A stretch of DNA of 64,000 nt from Gari tellinella (GCA_922989275.2 OV277869.1:1240001-1304000), one strand, 5' to 3'; shown: positions 23,101 to 33,489, numbered from the stretch's first letter. A program made the numbers and translations. The notes: generated by a model not told the origin, from the sequence alone.

Positions 23101-26100
23101 TAACCTAGTGACCTAGTTTTTGACCGGACATGACCCATATTAGAACTTGACCTATATATCAATGAGAAAAACATTCTGAACAAGTTTCATCAAGATCCAA
23201 TGAGATTTGTAGCCTCTAGAGTGTTAACAAGATTTTTCTATGATTTAACCTCTTGACCTAGTTTTTGACCGGACATGACCCATATTCGAACTTGTCCTAG
23301 ATATCAATGAGACAACATTCTTACAATTTTTCATAAAGATCCAATGAGATGTGTAGCCTCTAGAGTGTTAACAAGATTTTTCTATGATTTGACCTAGTGA
23401 CCTAGTTTTTGACCGGACATGACCCACATTCGAACTTGACCTAGATATCAATGAGACAAACATTCTGACCAAGTTCCATTAAGATCCAATGAGATTTGTA
23501 GCCTCTAGAGTGTTAACAAGGTTTTTCTATGGTTTGACCTTCTGACCTAGTTTTTGACCCAACATGACCCACATTCGAACTTGACCTAGATTTCCACTAG
23601 ACAAACATTGTGATCAAGTTTCATGAAGATCCAATGAGATTTGTAGCCGGTAGAGTGCTAACGAACAATTGTGAACAGATGGACGGACAGACGACGGACA
23701 TCCAGCGATCCTTAAAGCTCACCTTGGCACTTCGTGCCAGGTGAGCTAAAAAAAGTTTGTATCGTAGACGTTGGCGATCGACCTAATTTTCGAGTAATGA
23801 AGTAGCATCGTGTGCGGTCTGCATAGTGCATACATTCTCCCCAATATAATAAAATGTTAGAAAAATACCCCTTTGTTATGTACACGTAAATATGAAAATC
23901 AAGATCTTATCCCTTGTCAGCTGTATACAGCCACAAATGTACAGTATGAAATACACAAAGTGTAGGTAGATCGTATTTGATTTCTACACAAGTCTGTGTC
24001 GGATTAAAAGTTAAAACATATATGTTCAGAATGACAGTTTAACTTTCGCGAGTAGTTTTTGCATTTTGCGAGTAAGTTCAAAAGTCACTCGCAAAAAAAT
24101 GCAAGTGTAATTTTTAGCTAATTTCTAACCGTCTTGCAGTAGTTTTGACATTCAATGATAAATAAAGAAACACAGCAATCATGAGCAACTTATAACTGCT
24201 TAACCCATTACCCCAAACTTGTTTCTAGTTTTGGAGATAGGTGACTACTTGAAGCAAGTTAAAAGTAAAGCAGAATGCGCCTTAAGGGCTTTACTTTCAA
24301 CCTGGTTCAAGCTATCATCTGCTAGGATATAGAAAACATTTCTAATGATACATATTCATGACTGTATAAATTGGAACTATTTTCTTCAATGGAAGAATAA
24401 TTTAAAGGCGTAAAAAGGTATATTTATGGGGGAATGGGTTCACACAACCCCCACCCCTGATTTCAGTATTAGAATTTAGAGACAGGGGGTTACATAATGC
24501 CTGCTGAAAGGTAGGCAGAATTATCTGAACATTACTATTTACCTCACATTTACCTAGTTTTAAACATTAAGGTGCATTCTGCATTACTGTCAGCCTGCTT
24601 TAAGGTATCATCTCATGATCTGTGAGGTTGAAAAATTAATTTCCTTGCTAAACTACAATAGTGGCTAATAAAAAGAATGTTTTCCCGAGGAAATACTTTT
24701 TTTAAAAACATGCATACTCATTTTAGACAGATCCTATTAGAAATTGGCATAGACCCTGATCAGACAGCTCCTTTAGGAGTTGTGACTTGTCTTATCTGGG
24801 TCTACACTGTTTTCAAAAAGCATTATATACGTTTGCAGCAGTAGATAGATTAATCAGCCATCTATTGACAATGTTTGAAAACAGATTACTGCTAAATGCT
24901 TGGGCATAAGATTGGCTTTCAAGGGGAGCAACTCCACCAACCATAGTTCAAAATGTGGCAAATCTATGATTTGTCCAAACTATTATATGGTGATAATGCA
25001 TCCTACACTTAACAGTATGATAAAAATTAGGCAAACAGTTGTTCGAGTTATGGAGTAAACAAATCATTTCTTTCTTGGAGTTGACTTGTCAACATTTGTA
25101 CTGTATTAAACTGTCTTTGAAAGAGTTTCATGGATCCAGAGCTCCAGATAAGGGGACCCAGAGTATTTTGAAAACTAAAATCTTTATTTCTGCTTTAAAC
25201 CCTATGGTGTCGCTACTCAATAGAATCGTCTCGAAGAGACGATTCTAATTTGTAAACAAGTTACACCATAGGATTTGGTGCTAAATTGAGAGAGAAAATG
25301 TTGATTTGTTCAGTTTACTCCCCCTAATCTGGAGCCCAGGACTATCAATAGTTTCTTTGATTTTTATTTTAAAGTATTCGGCTCTGAATGACCATTTGTG
25401 TGGATAGGTCGTAAAATTTCCTTCTAATTTATGTACACCTTGTAGGGGTGGCACGATTGCAATTATAACCGGATTTCGATTACAAAGTCTAACTTTCGAT
25501 ACTATCGACGATAGTTTGCGCTACTAGCAATAGTAAGAAAATGTTCAAAAGCAACTCTTTCCGCCAGTTGTACTAGAATTTTGAGATAGTGTGTTTGATT
25601 TTATCCCCAGTGTTTGTTCAAGTGTCTCGTTTTAATCCTTAACTATTCAGCTGATGTTAAATATTGAAAACAGATGGCTGCTTAAAGCAGGTGGAAAGTA
25701 AAGCAGAAAGGCTAATTTTGCTTTACTTTCAACCTGCTTTAACCCTTTGAGCCCTAGTCCCGCATATAGGCGTGCTTTTAAAACAGTGAACATGTGAAAA
25801 GTACACTTGTCTGGAACAAACAGTGACGACCCAGATCAGAGGGCTCCGAAAGGAGCCCTCTGATCTGGGTCTTCACTGTTTGTCATAATGCTAAAAATGG
25901 ACAAAAACAACCATTAAAAGCCAGAAATGGACTAGACTAAAATCGAAACTGGACTTGTTCATTTAAAGTTTCAGGGAGGAAAGAGTTAAGCTACCATCTG
26001 GTAGCAATAGAGAAAATATTCCAATGGTTCATATTCATACGAGGGTTGTTCGGAAAGTTCGTAGAATTTTGTTATATCTCTGGTTAGCTTTATTTGATCA

Positions 26101-29100
26101 ATTTGAAATTTGGTATGTAAGTACCTCATCTTATTTTTAAACTATTTTGTAAGAGAGAAATGAAATAGATAATGTTTACCGAATATACAGGTTACCGTAG
26201 CAACGCAGTAACGGGGACCAGGAGCAGCTCGAAAGTTGTAATTTTTAAAACTTTCTTCTAATAAAGCAAACGTGATTTCTCTCAATTCTGTTGACGCTAG
26301 ATAAGCGCGAAAAGGTCTGATTGTAACGTGACATGACGTTAGTTACTCATAGTTTCAAAACATTGTAAGCGCTTGAACAGAATTTACAGTATTTAGTCTA
26401 CAGATAGCGGAAATGCGAACTAAAAAGAAATGACGTCGACCAGTGACGTTGACTTGCAAACTGTTGTAAATAAAATTATGTTACTGTAGGTAAATCGCCG
26501 ACAAAAACTCTTAACCCTTTACCTGATAGCATTGTTTCTAGTATTGAAGATATATGACTACTTAAAGCAGGTTGAAAGTTAAGCAGAATGCGCCCTAAGG
26601 CGCATTCTGCTTTACTTTCAGATTGCTTCAAGCTATTAACTGCTAGAATAAGGAAAGTATTAAATATGACACATATTCATTACCGTATAATTTGGAACTA
26701 TTTTCTTCAGCGGATGAATAAAATGAATGTGCTAAAAGTCGCTTCTATAAGGGAAAGGGTTAAAATGATTAAATCCATGGGAAAATATGACAAGAAGTTG
26801 AGTCTCGCATTCCTGTATAAATGGCGATCACTTTTAGGAATGGAAAATAATCGATCCAGGACGCTCCTAGGAGCGACCGACCATCAATCTTAGCTGCTTC
26901 CATTAAGGACAAGTGAAAAGATAAGGAAAATGCGTACAGAGTTACAACAGTAAGATATATGCTTGATAAAATTGGTGTTTCTTGCTCTACCGTACTTGAA
27001 CTATTAATAGATGAACTTGGTATGTATAACGTTAGAGCACGCTGGGTGCCGAGGTTGTTCACGGACAAGGGAAAGAAGAACCGAGTTCGATGCTCTCAGA
27101 TGTTTCTCTGCCAAAACGATGCCGAAGGTGACGATTTTAAGGACAGAAGCACACTACGGATGAGATACGAGAGAAGCGACTACACATGGATCTTGAGCGC
27201 GTAATGCTACATCAGGATACAACGCAGTTAGAAATCAGCTTACTATGGTTTGATATGTAAGAACACCCGCCAAACGGCCCCGAATTGGCTCCAATGGGTT
27301 TTAGAGTGCTGACAGAGTTAAAGGCGAGCTTACATGGAATTACATTTGTTTCAGCAGCTGAATTTACCAAACAGACCCAGAAATTTGTATCTACATTCAG
27401 TGAGGACTTGTATACAGAAACATGCATAAAATGAGTTAGAAAGCCATAACGAGTAGGTGGATATTGCGGGTGATTATGTTGGGAAAGTGAGACGTTCGCT
27501 TGACGTATATAACGTTTGACGTCACGTCGACGTGCTCCGGGTATGCGTTATGTATGTATTTGTAAGATGCATAGAAAAAATGTGTTTAAGCGTATATTGC
27601 CGATTTTCACAGAATATGTAGCACAGATCTGGAAATTAATGGTGATCTAATTTTTTGCATCCAACTACGACTATACGTATTTTTATAGCAAAATTCTACG
27701 AACTTTCCGAACAACCCTCGTACATTGTAATAATTGATAGTATTGCAATAATGAATCCAACAATCGATAGTCTATCGTGATAGTGTGTTTAACTATCAAT
27801 AACTATTGTGATAGCGATTCTAGACACAATAGTCAGCGCTAATACCTTGTGGGCATCAAGTGGTTGTAGTTGTACACTCTAACAAATGGCTTAATCTTGG
27901 ACCTCTCCTTCATCTTCTTCTTGCCCATGCCTCGCACAACTCTGCGTGGATATCTCTCGATTCCCGCTACGAGGGCATGTCCATAGGGTTTATCTGATGT
28001 ACCGTCGTCGTAGTTCTGCAAAACAGTATTCAAAAGATTTTGAAATTTCAGACAGAACACAAGATTAATTTAGAGGGTTAAAACACAAAACAGTTGCACT
28101 TTATATATTGTCAATTCATTAATATATATCAGTATCACAAGAAATATTTTCCTTATACATTTGTATTCTTGAACTGTAGCTAAATCAGGCTGAGAGTAAA
28201 GCAGAATGCGCCTTAAGGCACATTCTACTTTACTTTTAAACCTGCTTTAATCCTTTCACTGCCAAGTTTTTTGTGAGATTTTTACTCCTTCACCGTTTCA
28301 TTCAGGGGTGTAAAATTTTCAGCATTGTTACTGGCCCTCCTGAGTGATTATGACAATTTGCTCATTAGTTTCTGTGTAAATTATCTAATATCAGAAAATC
28401 TGCTCGCCCTGATAAAATGTTACTCGCCTTGGCGAGCGGGTGAGTAGAATTTTACACCCTGTGTGCTTCAATTTTGTTTTCTGCAATGGTGTTTCAAAGT
28501 TAAACAAGAGGGCCTGAAGGCCCTGATATCGCTCACCTTTTATAATGAAGCCTGATAGCTTTACCTTTGAAATTCACCTGTTTTATTCTAAATCCATTCA
28601 AATTTGTAGTATAGCATGTACACAACAATGCAATATGACCCATTCTAGTATGTATAGTAGAGTACATCAAAGGCAGATAACTAGAGCCTAAATAATACTG
28701 AAATGAAGCCTTTTCTAGCAATTCAAAGTAAATCAAGGGCCGATAACTCTTGCCACAATGATAAAATTTCAACAATAATTGCACTCCCTCGAGAACTTGT
28801 AGCTATATACATTGTGTGCAATTATAATTAAAATCCATTTAAAAATGTGGCCTCTAGAGTGTAAACACCTTTGAATATGGCATTTTCAGCAATTCAAAGG
28901 TAGATAACTCTCAACCTATTGGTCCGATTTCAACCATAATCGAACTCATGTGAACTCTTATGGTCATATACAATCTGAGCAAAAAGTTTGAGATAGATTG
29001 GATAAATATTGAGGCCTCTAGAGGGTAAACACTGTTAAATATGGCATTTTCAGCAATTCAAAGGTAGATAACTCTCAACCTATTGGTCCGATTTCAACCA

Positions 29101-30867
29101 TAATCAAACTCATCTGAACTCTTATGGTAATATACAATCTGAGCTAGTTTGAGATAGATTGGATAAAAATTGTGACCTCTAGAGTGTAAACACCCTTAAA
29201 TACGGCATTCTCAGCAATTCAAAGGTAGATAACTCTCGACCCAGTGTTCTGCCTAGAAATCCAAAACTATGGGCCCCAGGGCCCACTGGACATAAAAAAA
29301 GGGGGCCATTTTTTAAAAGTGTGGGCCCCACATTTTTTGCCATGAAAATAATAGAAAAAACAATAAAAATAACTTGTTTTCCAATTACGACATTCACCAG
29401 TGGTGTGCTCTTATTCTTAAATTGCTTTAGTCTAGACAGAGATTGTCATAGAATCTGACCCACTATTGTAAGCCAGCCACGTATGATCTTTTGACCACCT
29501 ATGCTGAAAAGTTCATCCCTTCCTTTTTCTCGGCGGATATACTATTCGTGTGTTTCGAAGAGCTGTCAAATTTATCAGACTCGGCCGTTGGCTGGGGTGG
29601 AGAGGGGTTTCTGTTTTTGAGAATCAATTTACTACTTACGGTTGTATTCTGATCCGCAACAGCGTCATGCAAGTTTTCTCTTTGGTATACTTAATATTAT
29701 TTTGGTCTAATTCCTTAATTTTACTCCGCGTATTTCGAAAACTTTGAAAAAAGTCTATCAGTGTAGCTGCCTTACGTTTTTGGTCAGCCATCTTTCAACG
29801 AAACAAACGAGAAGGCATGAGAAATTATCAGCGATTGGACTACAGCGGATACTTCCGGTCGACGTAGCCAATGAAATTAGTCGTTTTAAATGCTCTAATA
29901 GTAGGGATAGACTAAAACATTGACCGTCAGTGCGGGGAAAAAAAAAATTCGCCATTTTTTTAAGCGCGCCCTCGGGCCCATTTACGGGAATTTTTCCGCG
30001 CCTTTTGTGATTTTTATGCGCCAATGGCGCAAGGGCGCGGCCTGGGCAGAACACTGTCGACCTATTAGTCTAATTTCAACCAAAATCGAACTCATCTGAA
30101 TTCTTATAGTCATATACAATCTGAGCAAGTTTGAGAAAGATTGGAGAAAAATGGTGGCCTCTAGAGTGTAAACACTTAAATATGGCATTTTCAGCAATTC
30201 AAAGGTAGATAACTCTTGATCTGCTGGTCCGATTTCAACCATAATTGAACTCGTCCAAACTCTTATGGTAATATACAATCTGGGCAAGTTTGAGAAAGAT
30301 TGGATAAATAATGTGGCCTCTACAGTGTAAACACTGTTAAATATGGCATTTTCAGCAACTCAAAGGTAGATAACTCTTGACCTATTGGTCCGATTTCAAC
30401 CATAATCAAACTCATCCGAACCCTTATGGTAATTTACAATTTGAGCAAGTTTGAGAAAGATTGGATAAATATTGTGGCCTCTAGAGTGTAAACACTAAAA
30501 TTGTTGACGACGGACGACGGACATTCAAGTATTGCAAAAGCTCACCCTGAGCTAGCTCAGGTGAGCTAAAAATAAGGCAGTATGACTGAAGAAATTTTAA
30601 AACAAGTGTCGAACAGTTTGGATCCTGATCAGATATCGCATTACGCAATGTCTAATCAGGATCCAAGCTGTTTGCTAATGCGCTTTTAATCGTCATTGAG
30701 AGTGAAAGGGTTATGGTGTCACCCGACATCAAAACTAGAAACAGGTTATGTGGTAAATTGGTAATGGGTCAAATGTCAATACAAACCTTAACAATGACTG
30801 CCTTTCTACCAGCATATCTGCCCCCTAGAACTAGGACCACCTTGCCACTCTTCATGAACTTGCCCAT
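20058..30867 (-). CDS. RPL27: Ribosomal protein L27 (eL27), complete gene, four coding exons
   Basis: Encodes eL27, a structural protein of the cytosolic 60S subunit. Four exons with canonical splice sites (81+170+111+49 bp) join to 137 codons including TAA, giving 136 residues, the usual animal length. The protein opens [20 protein letters not shown] (KOW-type beta-barrel, about residues 5-40). It continues with [20 protein letters not shown], then [15 protein letters not shown], and ends [11 protein letters not shown]. All of these blocks are typical of the family. Intron phases are 0, 2 and 2. An acceptor (TTACAG) lies 2 nt before the ATG, so a non-coding first exon lies further upstream, as is usual for ribosomal protein genes. 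An AATAAA lies about 15-20 nt past the stop. The gene is intact, but its introns (2.77, 5.54 and 2.08 kb) are almost entirely transposon-derived, which is large for a ribosomal protein gene. Identity is recognised from the family sequence; expression is inferred. Confidence 0.96.
20163..20400 (+). mobile_element. H-family snapback MITE (RPL27 intron or flank)
   Basis: The core AAAGCAGGTTGAAAGTAAAG...CTTTACTTTCAGTCTGC is at 20212-20275, and the right end is TATTTATGGGGTAATGGG. The left end has decayed. Confidence 0.75.
20400..21120. other. RPL27 intron 3 sequence, mostly unassigned
   Basis: It includes a hairpin-MITE fragment (20450-20525, CAAACCATGCCTGATCAG... type) and a (C)15 run at 20813-20827. 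Nothing coding is seen. Confidence 0.45.
21121..21676 (+). mobile_element. Repeat with 'ggtccaaggcaacaac' units (copy 1)
   Basis: It starts AACAAGACTGCATTCAATAA and ends ATGCCAGGGGCATA, with two to three diverged 150-175-bp units ('aagtccaaattaggtc', 'ggtccaaggcaacaac', 'gatgctagacgaaac'). The layout parallels the Helitron-like repeats. A longer copy lies at 30879. Confidence 0.65.
21709..21959 (-). mobile_element. P1 hairpin MITE, full-length, TTAA-flanked
   Basis: TTAACTCTTTCCTCCCTGAA leads to GGGACTAGGGCTCAAAGGGTTAA, 251 bp. The core is CAGAGGGCTCC...GGAGCCCTCTG. Minus-strand ends of CCCTTTGAGCCCTAG type with TTAA are piggyBac-like. Confidence 0.85.
22191..22301 (-). CDS. RPL27: RPL27 coding exon 3 (residues 84-121)
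   Basis: The acceptor TTATCAG is followed by G TAC TCA. The exon encodes (R)[20 protein letters not shown], a lysine/arginine-rich stretch and KFEE, ending GAG AG before a strong gtatgt donor. The arginine codon is split again. The 5.5 kb intron upstream holds a mariner remnant and several MITEs. Confidence 0.96.
22344..24140. mobile_element. DNA element with 'tcgcaaaatgcaagt' inverted ends
   Basis: The left end CAGGGTTCGAATTTAAGCTC with 'actcgcaaaatgcaag' is mirrored at 24045-24140 ('cattttgcgagtaag', 'gctaatttctaacc'). The interior holds the Helitron-like insertion 22836-23749 and about 0.4 kb of non-coding DNA. A duplication is not clear. It lies in RPL27 intron 2, only 43 bp from exon 3. 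Confidence 0.5.
22836..23749 (+). mobile_element. Helitron-like element, 'gacctagtttttgacc' family
   Basis: ACAAGGGCCACTATGGCCC leads to the GGCACTTCGTGCC hairpin and CTAA 23746-23749, with about five units of about 145 bp. It closely matches the 6437-7271 copy. Confidence 0.8.
24200..24435 (+). mobile_element. H-family snapback MITE
   Basis: TTAACCCATTACCCCAAAC leads to TTATGGGGGAATGGGTT. The hairpin core has a shortened right arm. A second partial arm lies at about 24480-24605. Confidence 0.75.
24740..24820. repeat. Hairpin MITE fragment
   Basis: 'atagaccctgatcagacagctcc' (shared with the P families) is followed by an imperfect complement ending GGGTCTACACTGTTTTC. Confidence 0.55.
25137..25340 (-). 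mobile_element. CAG...CTG palindromic MITE
   Basis: CAGAGCTCCAGATAAGGGGA leads to CCCCTAATCTGGAGCCC, with the inner palindrome GTCTCGAAGAGAC. The orientation is opposite to the copy at 138. Confidence 0.75.
25660..26039 (+). mobile_element. H-family MITE broken by a P1 insertion and a mariner
   Basis: The hairpin core at 25683-25742 and the 'ctaccatctggtagcaatag' arm at 25990-26039 are separated by the P1 element at 25743-25985. The arm is cut at 26038 by the mariner, and its continuation is not seen on the other side. Confidence 0.7.
25739..25989 (+). mobile_element. P1 hairpin MITE with exact TTAA duplication
   Basis: TTAACCCTTTGAGCCCTAGT leads to GGGAGGAAAGAGTTAA. The palindromic core is CCCAGATCAGAGGGCTCC / complement. 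TTAA is duplicated at 25739-25742 and 25986-25989, and the empty site is the CTGCTTTAAGCTACC edge of an H hairpin. Confidence 0.88.
26515..26759 (+). mobile_element. H-family MITE nested in the mariner
   Basis: TTAA (26511-26514) is followed by CCCTTTACCTGATAGCA and, at the other end, TATAAGGGAAAGGG then TTAA (26760-26763). The hairpin core is near-perfect. It splits the mariner just before the transposase region. Confidence 0.85.
26806..27480 (+). pseudogene. Decayed mariner transposase
   Basis: Mariner transposase traits are spread over shifted frames: a W-x-x-F-x-N-G-K ... D-A-P-R-S-D-R-P-S stretch near 26820-26890; then [20 protein letters not shown] and [19 protein letters not shown] (26960-27080); then [24 protein letters not shown] residues (about 27265-27330), corresponding to the D-Y-S-P-D-L-A-P block. 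Internal stops (for example TGA after IKDK, and a stop after WILSA) break the frame. The stretch between the D-E-T-like and D-Y-x-P-like blocks is too short, so an internal deletion is likely. It cannot make a working protein. Confidence 0.8.
27721..28183. other. RPL27 exon 2 flanks with GATAGT-rich sequence
   Basis: 27725-27835 is rich in 'atcgatagt' and 'ctatcgtgatag' inverted motifs, resembling 25446-25540, so both may be parts of one disrupted element. The rest is RPL27 exon 2 and intron. Confidence 0.4.
27846..28015 (-). CDS. RPL27: RPL27 coding exon 2 (residues 28-84)
   Basis: The acceptor TTTTGCAG is followed by AACTACGACG. The exon encodes [20 protein letters not shown] and on to [10 protein letters not shown], and ends ACA AG before gtatta. 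The split AG|G arginine codon is completed in the next exon. It carries the basic [10 protein letters not shown] stretch expected to contact rRNA. The upstream intron contains the 28.5-30.6 kb Helitron-like element. Confidence 0.96.
28184..28256 (+). repeat. H hairpin core fragment
   Basis: 'aatcaggctgagagtaaagc...ctttacttttaaacctgcttt' is centred on CCTTAAGG, with no terminal repeats. Confidence 0.7.
28303..28461. mobile_element. Small CAG...CTG element
   Basis: CAGGGGTGTAAAATTTTCAG pairs with GAATTTTACACCCTG. It is 159 bp, with no clear duplication. Confidence 0.5.
28504..30569 (+). mobile_element. Helitron-like element in RPL27 intron 1, interrupted
   Basis: It starts ACAAGAGGGCCTGAAGGCCC and ends with the hairpin CTCACCCTGAGCTAGCTCAG plus GTGAGCTAA (CTAA 30566-30569). 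Units of about 150 bp contain 'catttttagcaattcaaaggtag'-like, 'tggtccgatttcaacc' and 'ggcctctagagtgtaaac' phrases. The element at 29242-30056 splits it. Confidence 0.8.
29242..30056. mobile_element. CAG...CTG element, 815 bp, 6-bp duplication
   Basis: The inverted ends CAGTGTTCTGCC / GGCAGAACACTG are flanked by TCGACC (29236-29241 and 30057-30062). The interior is non-coding with GGGCCC-rich ends. It is inserted in the Helitron-like element and is hAT-like by ends. Confidence 0.85.
30604..30713 (+). repeat. P2 hairpin MITE fragment
   Basis: 'cgaacagtttggatcctgatc' and complement are joined by a CGCATTACGC loop, then 'cgtcattgagagtgaaagggtta'. Confidence 0.75.
30787..30867 (-). CDS. RPL27: RPL27 coding exon 1 (residues 1-27)
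   Basis: The ATG is at 30867-30865 and the exon ends at GTTAAG before a gtttgt donor (phase 0). It encodes the KOW-like N-terminus, ending AGRKAVIVK. The preceding acceptor TTACAG is at about 30874-30869, with only two bases (CC) before the ATG, so the rest of the 5' UTR must come from another exon. A Helitron-like element begins about 12 bp upstream of the acceptor. Confidence 0.95.
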
Positions 30868-30878
30868 GGCTGTAAGAA

Positions 30879-31510
30879 AACAAGACTGCATTCAATAAAC
30901 GCTTATGCCCCCGGTGGCATCCTTGACAATATATTCTGAATCTTTTCTAAGTCCAAATTAGGTCAAGGTCAAACTGAGGTTGGGTATTACTGATGGGTTG
31001 GTAATGGTCCAAGGCAATAACTGTATAAGTATAGAAGCATTGTAGTAAGTAGTGCTGATGCTAGACGAAACGGTAAAATCTAGTTAACCAAGAAATAGCC
31101 CATTCAAAATATTCTAAGTCCAAATTAGGTCAAGGTCAAGATCACGGTTGGGTGATATTGGTGGATAGGGAATGGTCCAAGGCAACAACTGTATAAGTAT
31201 CCAAGCATTGGAGTAAGCGGTGTTGATGCTAGACGAAACGGTAAAATCTAGTTAACCAAGAAATAGCCCATTCAAAATATTCTAAGTCCAAATTAGGTCA
31301 AGGTCAAGGTCAAAATCAAGGTTGGGTATTGTTGGTGGCTAGGGAATGGTCCAAGGCAACAACTGTATAAGTATCCAAGCATTTGAATAAGCGGTGTTGA
31401 TGCTAGACGAAACGGTAAAATCTATTTAACCTGGTTACGGACGGACGGAAAGACGGACGGACAGGATGATTACTATATGCTCCCGCATCTGTCGATGCCG
31501 GGGGCATAAA
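30879..31510 (+). mobile_element. Repeat with 'ggtccaaggcaacaac' units (copy 2)
   Basis: It starts AACAAGACTGCATTCAATAA just upstream of the RPL27 exon 1 acceptor. It has three units of about 175 bp, GACGGACGGA-rich sequence, and ends TGCCGGGGGCATAAAA. It is longer and better kept than the 21.1 kb copy. Confidence 0.7.
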
Positions 31511-32225
31511 AATATACATGTAGTTAACATTTTAATACTTGAGATTGACTTGTTCTGAATTAGAAAACATGGTTCACATTCATTTATCATGCCATAATTA
31601 TACATAATTTTATTAATTTATAGTGTTTCCCCCAGGATTTGAAAGGGGCATGGTAATTTTTCCTGAAAAGGGCACATTATAATTTATAACGCGCGGCAAT
31701 CATCTCTTAGTTAAAAAGGTGCAAAGTAAGGTGGAACACAAGATATCTTAGTGAAACACTATACCCTATTATGTGACCATTATTCTGAATGACCTTGATC
31801 TTTGTCTGACATGACCAACTTGTACTCAGAAGCTTCTTAAATAGAGTTCACATACCAAATATGAAGTTTCTATCACATGTAGTTCCAAAGTTATTGCCAA
31901 GCTTAATTTTACAGTAGCATAGTTGACCTCTAAATAGCCTTGGCCTTTGTTGAACATGACACTAGTTGTACTGAGCTAAAGCACATCTTGACTTGAGTAC
32001 AAATACCAAACATAAAGTCTATGTCATGTAGCTCCCAAGTTTATGAGCATGAAATGAGCATTAATAATTTGAAAAAATGAAAATTGCAGACAGTGCAGAA
32101 TAAGATCAGATGGCGTTTTCAAGAGCCCTCTAATCTTGGTCTGTACTGTTTTCCCATTTCCAGATATGTAGCCCTTTTTTGTACCATAATTCTGAATGTC
32201 ATTTGTTTTCCCCTTCAATCTTCAG
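31511..32225. other. Unassigned AT-rich DNA with a hairpin fragment
   Basis: No gene is seen. A hairpin-MITE fragment lies at 32085-32155 (GCAGACAGTGCAGAATAAGA and complement GGTCTGTACTGTTTTCC). Confidence 0.4.
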
Positions 32226-32356
32226 ACTTAGTAACATTTGGTTTAACAGGCATTATAACATTTATTCTTCCCGCTTCACGCAAGCCGACGGCGAGGAAAA
32301 CTGGTGGAAAAAAATCAATTGTCCTATCACATAGAAAACACGGCAAACATTCTTAA
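32226..32356 (+). CDS. Possible terminal exon of a small membrane protein
   Basis: A pyrimidine-rich acceptor (ccccttcaatcttcag) precedes an open stretch. It encodes LVTFGLTGIITFILPASRKP, then TARKTGGKKSIVLSHRKHGK, HS and TAA: a hydrophobic segment of about 14 residues with a very basic tail. AATAAA overlaps the stop, and more AT-rich hexamers follow. I do not recognise the protein, no upstream exon was found, and chance cannot be excluded. It would lie upstream of RPL27 on the opposite strand. Confidence 0.3.
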
Positions 32357-33130
32357 TAAACCTTCTTTTTTATCATAAAATCGAATCATCATTCGTATTT
32401 TTATTTCTATGTTTTCTCTCTTGGTGGTTGGGGTCACATTACTTTAAGTGGAATATCATTTCTGTTGAAAAAAGTCGCTAGCGTATATTCGCGAAAACTG
32501 ATGACAAAATGTACGAAATGTACGTTTAATCTTTCCAACAAAATTATTTCCGCTAACTGTGAAGTTACCAGCCCCGCGATGTTTAACATTCTTTTTTCAA
32601 ACGACCATTCTCAATAAAACAGTAACGTAACGGTTTCAATGAAATAGATAGATAAGATCGATTTGGAGTTGATTGGACGTCGGAAGTTTTCTGTCGCTAG
32701 TTCATTTGGTCTAGAAATGTGGGCGGGGCTACTTCCAGTGGCTGTAAATGACAGGGAATGAGCTAAAAATAAACTCGAAAATCGACTACGGAAATTAATG
32801 ATGAACTATTGGAAGCATTGCTTGAAAATGTTCGGTCACTTCCGACACTATCCGAGTATCTATTAGAATGGGTTACGATTAGTAATGGGTGTGGTCGCGA
32901 AAACGTAATTGCTACGCTTGATCATAAGGATGATAAGCGAGGCGTTCAGATTGTAGGATGTGCTAAAATTATGCGCAGTAGAAACAATAACATCCGGATT
33001 GTCGTTGCCATCGTGTAAAGTTGAAAGATACAATTAATTACTTTAGTTTTGGTTATAAATAGCAGGTGCTATGAAGGTGAAACCGTCTGAGACATTTTGG
33101 GAAACTGAATAACACGTCATATTAGCGGAC
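32357..33130. other. Non-repetitive intergenic DNA with a GC box
   Basis: It contains GGGCGGGGC at about 32721-32729 and a GACGTC at about 32678-32683, features of promoters. A 70-codon open stretch at 32812-33018 has no ATG start and is not recognised. It could be regulatory DNA for RPL27 or for the 32.2 kb exon. Confidence 0.3.
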
Positions 33131-33489
33131 TTTTACTTAACAAATCCTTCTTTTTGATTGGATTACTTCCTTAGTTCTCAGCATTCCCCATTGGTTCGTT
33201 ATCGCAATTCGTGTGACGATGCATCGCTTACGATATGGTTCAATGCATATCGCCCCAGTAAGCGGTCAATTAGCGATCTATCAACCAATTTACCGAGTAT
33301 CCTGTCAAGGTCTAATCGGCGCGTGTCAAGTCAGCCGCCTGACCAAAGGGGCAAAAAAGCCACCAACATGAAAATAGGGCAGCTCGGCGGTTGTAAAGGG
33401 CAGGATGGCGGGGTAAAAAAGGGACACAGCGCTGCGCCGTGCTAAAAATGCCTAGGGGAAACGCTAATTTATACTTCTAGAAACGTTGA
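33131..33489. other. Unassigned GC-richer block
   Basis: 33300-33450 is GC-rich ('ggcagctcggcggttgtaaa', 'gcgctgcgccgtgct') and resembles a dispersed short repeat or SINE body, but no tRNA head is seen. Confidence 0.35.

Larger units (their letters stand above)
26040..27720 (+). mobile_element. Mariner-type transposon with intact ends
   Basis: The first and last 32 bp are exact inverted repeats (CGAGGGTTGTTCGGAAAGTT...), flanked by TA (26038-26039 and 27721-27722) as for Tc1/mariner. It is 1,681 bp including a nested H MITE (26515-26759), so about 1.43 kb native. It lies in RPL27 intron 2. The transposase is decayed. Confidence 0.9.

Noticed and set aside
26588..26893. 101-codon frame before the mariner remnant as an N-terminal transposase
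   Set aside because: Its first half is translated H MITE. Only the last part is mariner, and in another frame.
32809..33018. Open stretch with leucine-rich, exon-like composition
   Set aside because: No ATG in frame and no convincing acceptor or donor on both sides. Kept only as a note in the intergenic entry.
33158..33445. 95-codon open frame ending in a Gly/Lys-rich tail
   Set aside because: It lacks a supported start and splice context and lies in what looks like a dispersed GC-rich repeat.
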